The notes under the pieces are model-generated. The model saw nothing but the letters and a program-made list of their open reading frames with translations, searched no databases and had not been told where the DNA came from. Shown here piece by piece: positions 6,325 through 7,133 of a stretch of 7,133 nucleotides of DNA. A program made the translations under genes and the position numbers. This DNA comes from Desulfocapsa sp. (GTDB taxonomy: Bacteria; Desulfobacterota; Desulfobulbia; Desulfobulbales; Desulfocapsaceae). The stretch covers positions 1 to 7,133 of the forward strand of contig JAOZLM010000030.1 of the NCBI GenBank assembly GCA_029934815.1, in the 5' to 3' direction. The stretch's first letter is position 1, and each line of letters opens with the position of its first letter.

Positions 6325-6336
6325 CGACCGAGGTCG
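6325..6336. promoter_or_regulatory. Operator-like dyad 2 upstream of the TetR gene
   Basis: CGAC-CGAG-GTCG, extended by AC at 6337-6338, is the inverted partner of the dyad at 6275-6286. It ends 34 bp before the chosen ATG at 6371. Possible -10 sequences lie just left of it (GGTAAA, 6316-6321, 17 bp after TTGTTG 6293-6298) and right of it (AATACT, 6347-6352), so a bound dimer would cover the promoter in either case. An alternative reading is a 12/14-bp RNA stem with the first dyad and a 38-nt loop. Confidence 0.5.
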
Positions 6337-6370
6337 ACATTTTGTAAATACTAACCCGACACAGGCTCCC

Positions 6371-7009
6371 ATGGAAGGCATACGAGAAAAAAAGAAACGG
6401 AAGACAAAGAAGGCAATTATTGATGCTGCGATAATCCTTTTTGGTGAAACCGGCTACGAGCAAACAAGTATGGCTGCTCTTGCCAGTAAAGCAGGGATCG
6501 GGAAGTCTACAATTTACACGTATTTTGCTACAAAACGGGAGATTTTGATCGCCTTTTGTGAAGATGAGCTTGAGTATGTGTACAAAGAGATAAATGAACA
6601 GGCCAATCCGGATGCCAGTCTGGTGGACCAACTGCATACCATTTTTATGGCCGAATTTCGTTTTGTTACCAGAAACAAAGAATTTGGCCGGCTGTTCCTG
6701 CGGGAAAGTGTATTCCCCAAGGATTTGACTGTTGAACATTCCCATGAGCTTGATTCCAGATATATTGATCTTCTTTTTGCCATTTTTGACAAATGTCAGC
6801 AGCGGGGAGAGTTACGAAAAGACAGGGAGTTGTTGTTTGTAGCTGCTCAGTTTTATTCTCTGTATCTTGTTACCGTTTCCAGCTGGTATTCCGGTAGATT
6901 ACAGACAGAAGATGATGTGGCGGAAGGCATGAGAATGCTTTTTGAACAGGCCATGGAAGGTCTTGGCCCAACGACGATTTCATATAAAGAGAAAACTGAT
7001 TACCACTGA
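6371..7009 (+). CDS. TetR/AcrR-family transcriptional regulator
   Basis: A 212-residue cytoplasmic repressor-type protein. A basic N-terminus (REKKKRKTKK) leads into the TetR_N helix-turn-helix: AIIDAAIILFGETGYEQTSM (15-34), scaffold helix ALASKAG (36-42) and recognition helix GKSTIYTYF (44-52), then KREIL. Residues 60-205 are a helical ligand-binding and dimer domain without recognisable ligand motifs, so the inducer is unknown. I chose ATG 6371 (AGG 5 bases upstream) because the HTH then starts at the usual distance. A TTG start at 6308 would add 21 residues and place coding sequence over the second operator-like dyad. The gene lies 155 bp after the ATPase on the same strand, so it may regulate that operon as well as itself. 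The final codons Asp-Tyr-His and the TGA stop lie within the terminal repeat of the downstream element. Confidence 0.9.
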   Translation: MEGIREKKKRKTKKAIIDAAIILFGETGYEQTSMAALASKAGIGKSTIYTYFATKREILIAFCEDELEYVYKEINEQANPDASLVDQLHTIFMAEFRFVTRNKEFGRLFLRESVFPKDLTVEHSHELDSRYIDLLFAIFDKCQQRGELRKDRELLFVAAQFYSLYLVTVSSWYSGRLQTEDDVAEGMRMLFEQAMEGLGPTTISYKEKTDYH

Positions 7010-7133
7010 AACTCAGCGGCCATGTCTGTCATTCCGGACCTGATCCGGAATCGCTACGCAACAAGCTGATATTACAAGATTCCGGATCAGGTCCGGAATG
7101 ACGGGGTAGTCACAATTTATCAAAGCTGAGTTT
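6996..7133. mobile_element. MITE-like palindromic repeat element, copy 2 (long form, cut by window end)
   Basis: The left terminal repeat TGATTACCACTGAAACTCAG (6997-7016) matches the complement of the right terminus of copy 1 in 19 of 20 positions. Two palindromic units follow in opposite orientation (7028-7052 and 7078-7102). The window ends in GCTGAGTTT (7125-7133), the exact complement of AAACTCAGC (7009-7017), so the right terminal repeat has begun but is incomplete. Compared with copy 1, this copy has an extra palindromic unit and a 25-nt spacer. It carries no ORF and overlaps the 3' end of the TetR gene. Confidence 0.75.
7028..7102. repeat. Perfect 25-bp inverted repeat inside element copy 2
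   Basis: The 25-mer at 7028-7052 (begins GTCATTCCGGA, ends TCCGGAATC) is exactly the reverse complement of 7078-7102. The two are separated by a 25-nt spacer (7053-7077). Each arm is itself a palindrome with arms ATTCCGGA/TCCGGAAT, so the RNA or single-stranded DNA can fold either as two small hairpins or as one long one. No T run follows, so factor-independent termination is doubtful, but it could stabilise the 3' end of the TetR mRNA. Confidence 0.9.

Noticed and set aside
6308..6370. TTG start for the TetR protein at 6308
   Set aside because: It would translate through the second operator-like dyad and add 21 residues before the basic N-terminus; ATG 6371 gives the normal family spacing.
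7028..7102. CRISPR-like repeat-spacer-repeat
   Set aside because: There are only two units, in opposite orientation and bounded by transposon-like termini; CRISPR repeats would be direct.

Overview
The window looks like chromosomal DNA from a Gram-negative bacterium of moderate GC content. The gene set fits a marine or anaerobic-sediment proteobacterium, possibly a Desulfobacterota member: a periplasmic betaine-binding protein, a rhodanese/metallo-beta-lactamase fusion of the persulfide dioxygenase type, a YrfG-type nucleotidase, and a cation exchanger beside a P-type ATPase. The taxon is an inference from protein style only; no rRNA or marker gene is present.

Layout: (1) 1-233, + strand, the last 76 codons of a ProX-like glycine betaine/proline-binding protein, closed by a clear intrinsic terminator at 262-309. 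(2) 323-2248, - strand, two genes read leftward: a YrfG-like HAD phosphatase (1574-2248), then a rhodanese-MBL fusion (323-1474). (3) 2249-2629, a divergent gene-free region. It holds a 103-bp MITE-like element with 20-bp imperfect terminal inverted repeats, a central 11-bp-arm palindrome and a perfect 10-bp flanking direct repeat. A candidate promoter and a short leader for the rightward genes follow. (4) 2630-6215, + strand, a CaCA-family cation/Ca2+ exchanger followed 31 bp later by a large P2-type cation ATPase, almost certainly one operon for cation (probably Ca2+) export. (5) 6216-6370, an intergenic stretch with two CGAC-N4-GTCG dyads in inverted orientation, likely operators. (6) 6371-7009, + strand, a TetR-family regulator whose last three codons and stop lie inside a second, longer copy of the same element. 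(7) 7010-7133, the rest of that copy, cut by the window end.

The antiporter and ATPase give two energy sources (ion gradient and ATP) for moving probably the same cation out of the cytoplasm. The TetR protein likely controls itself and perhaps the operon. The least expected features are the repeat family (TIRs, flanking direct repeat, long inverted repeat, capture of a gene's stop codon), the Glu-to-Thr change at the TM4 ion-binding position of the ATPase, the asymmetric alpha repeats of the exchanger, and the rhodanese-first domain order of the persulfide-dioxygenase-like protein. No CRISPR array, tRNA, rRNA or transposase gene was seen.
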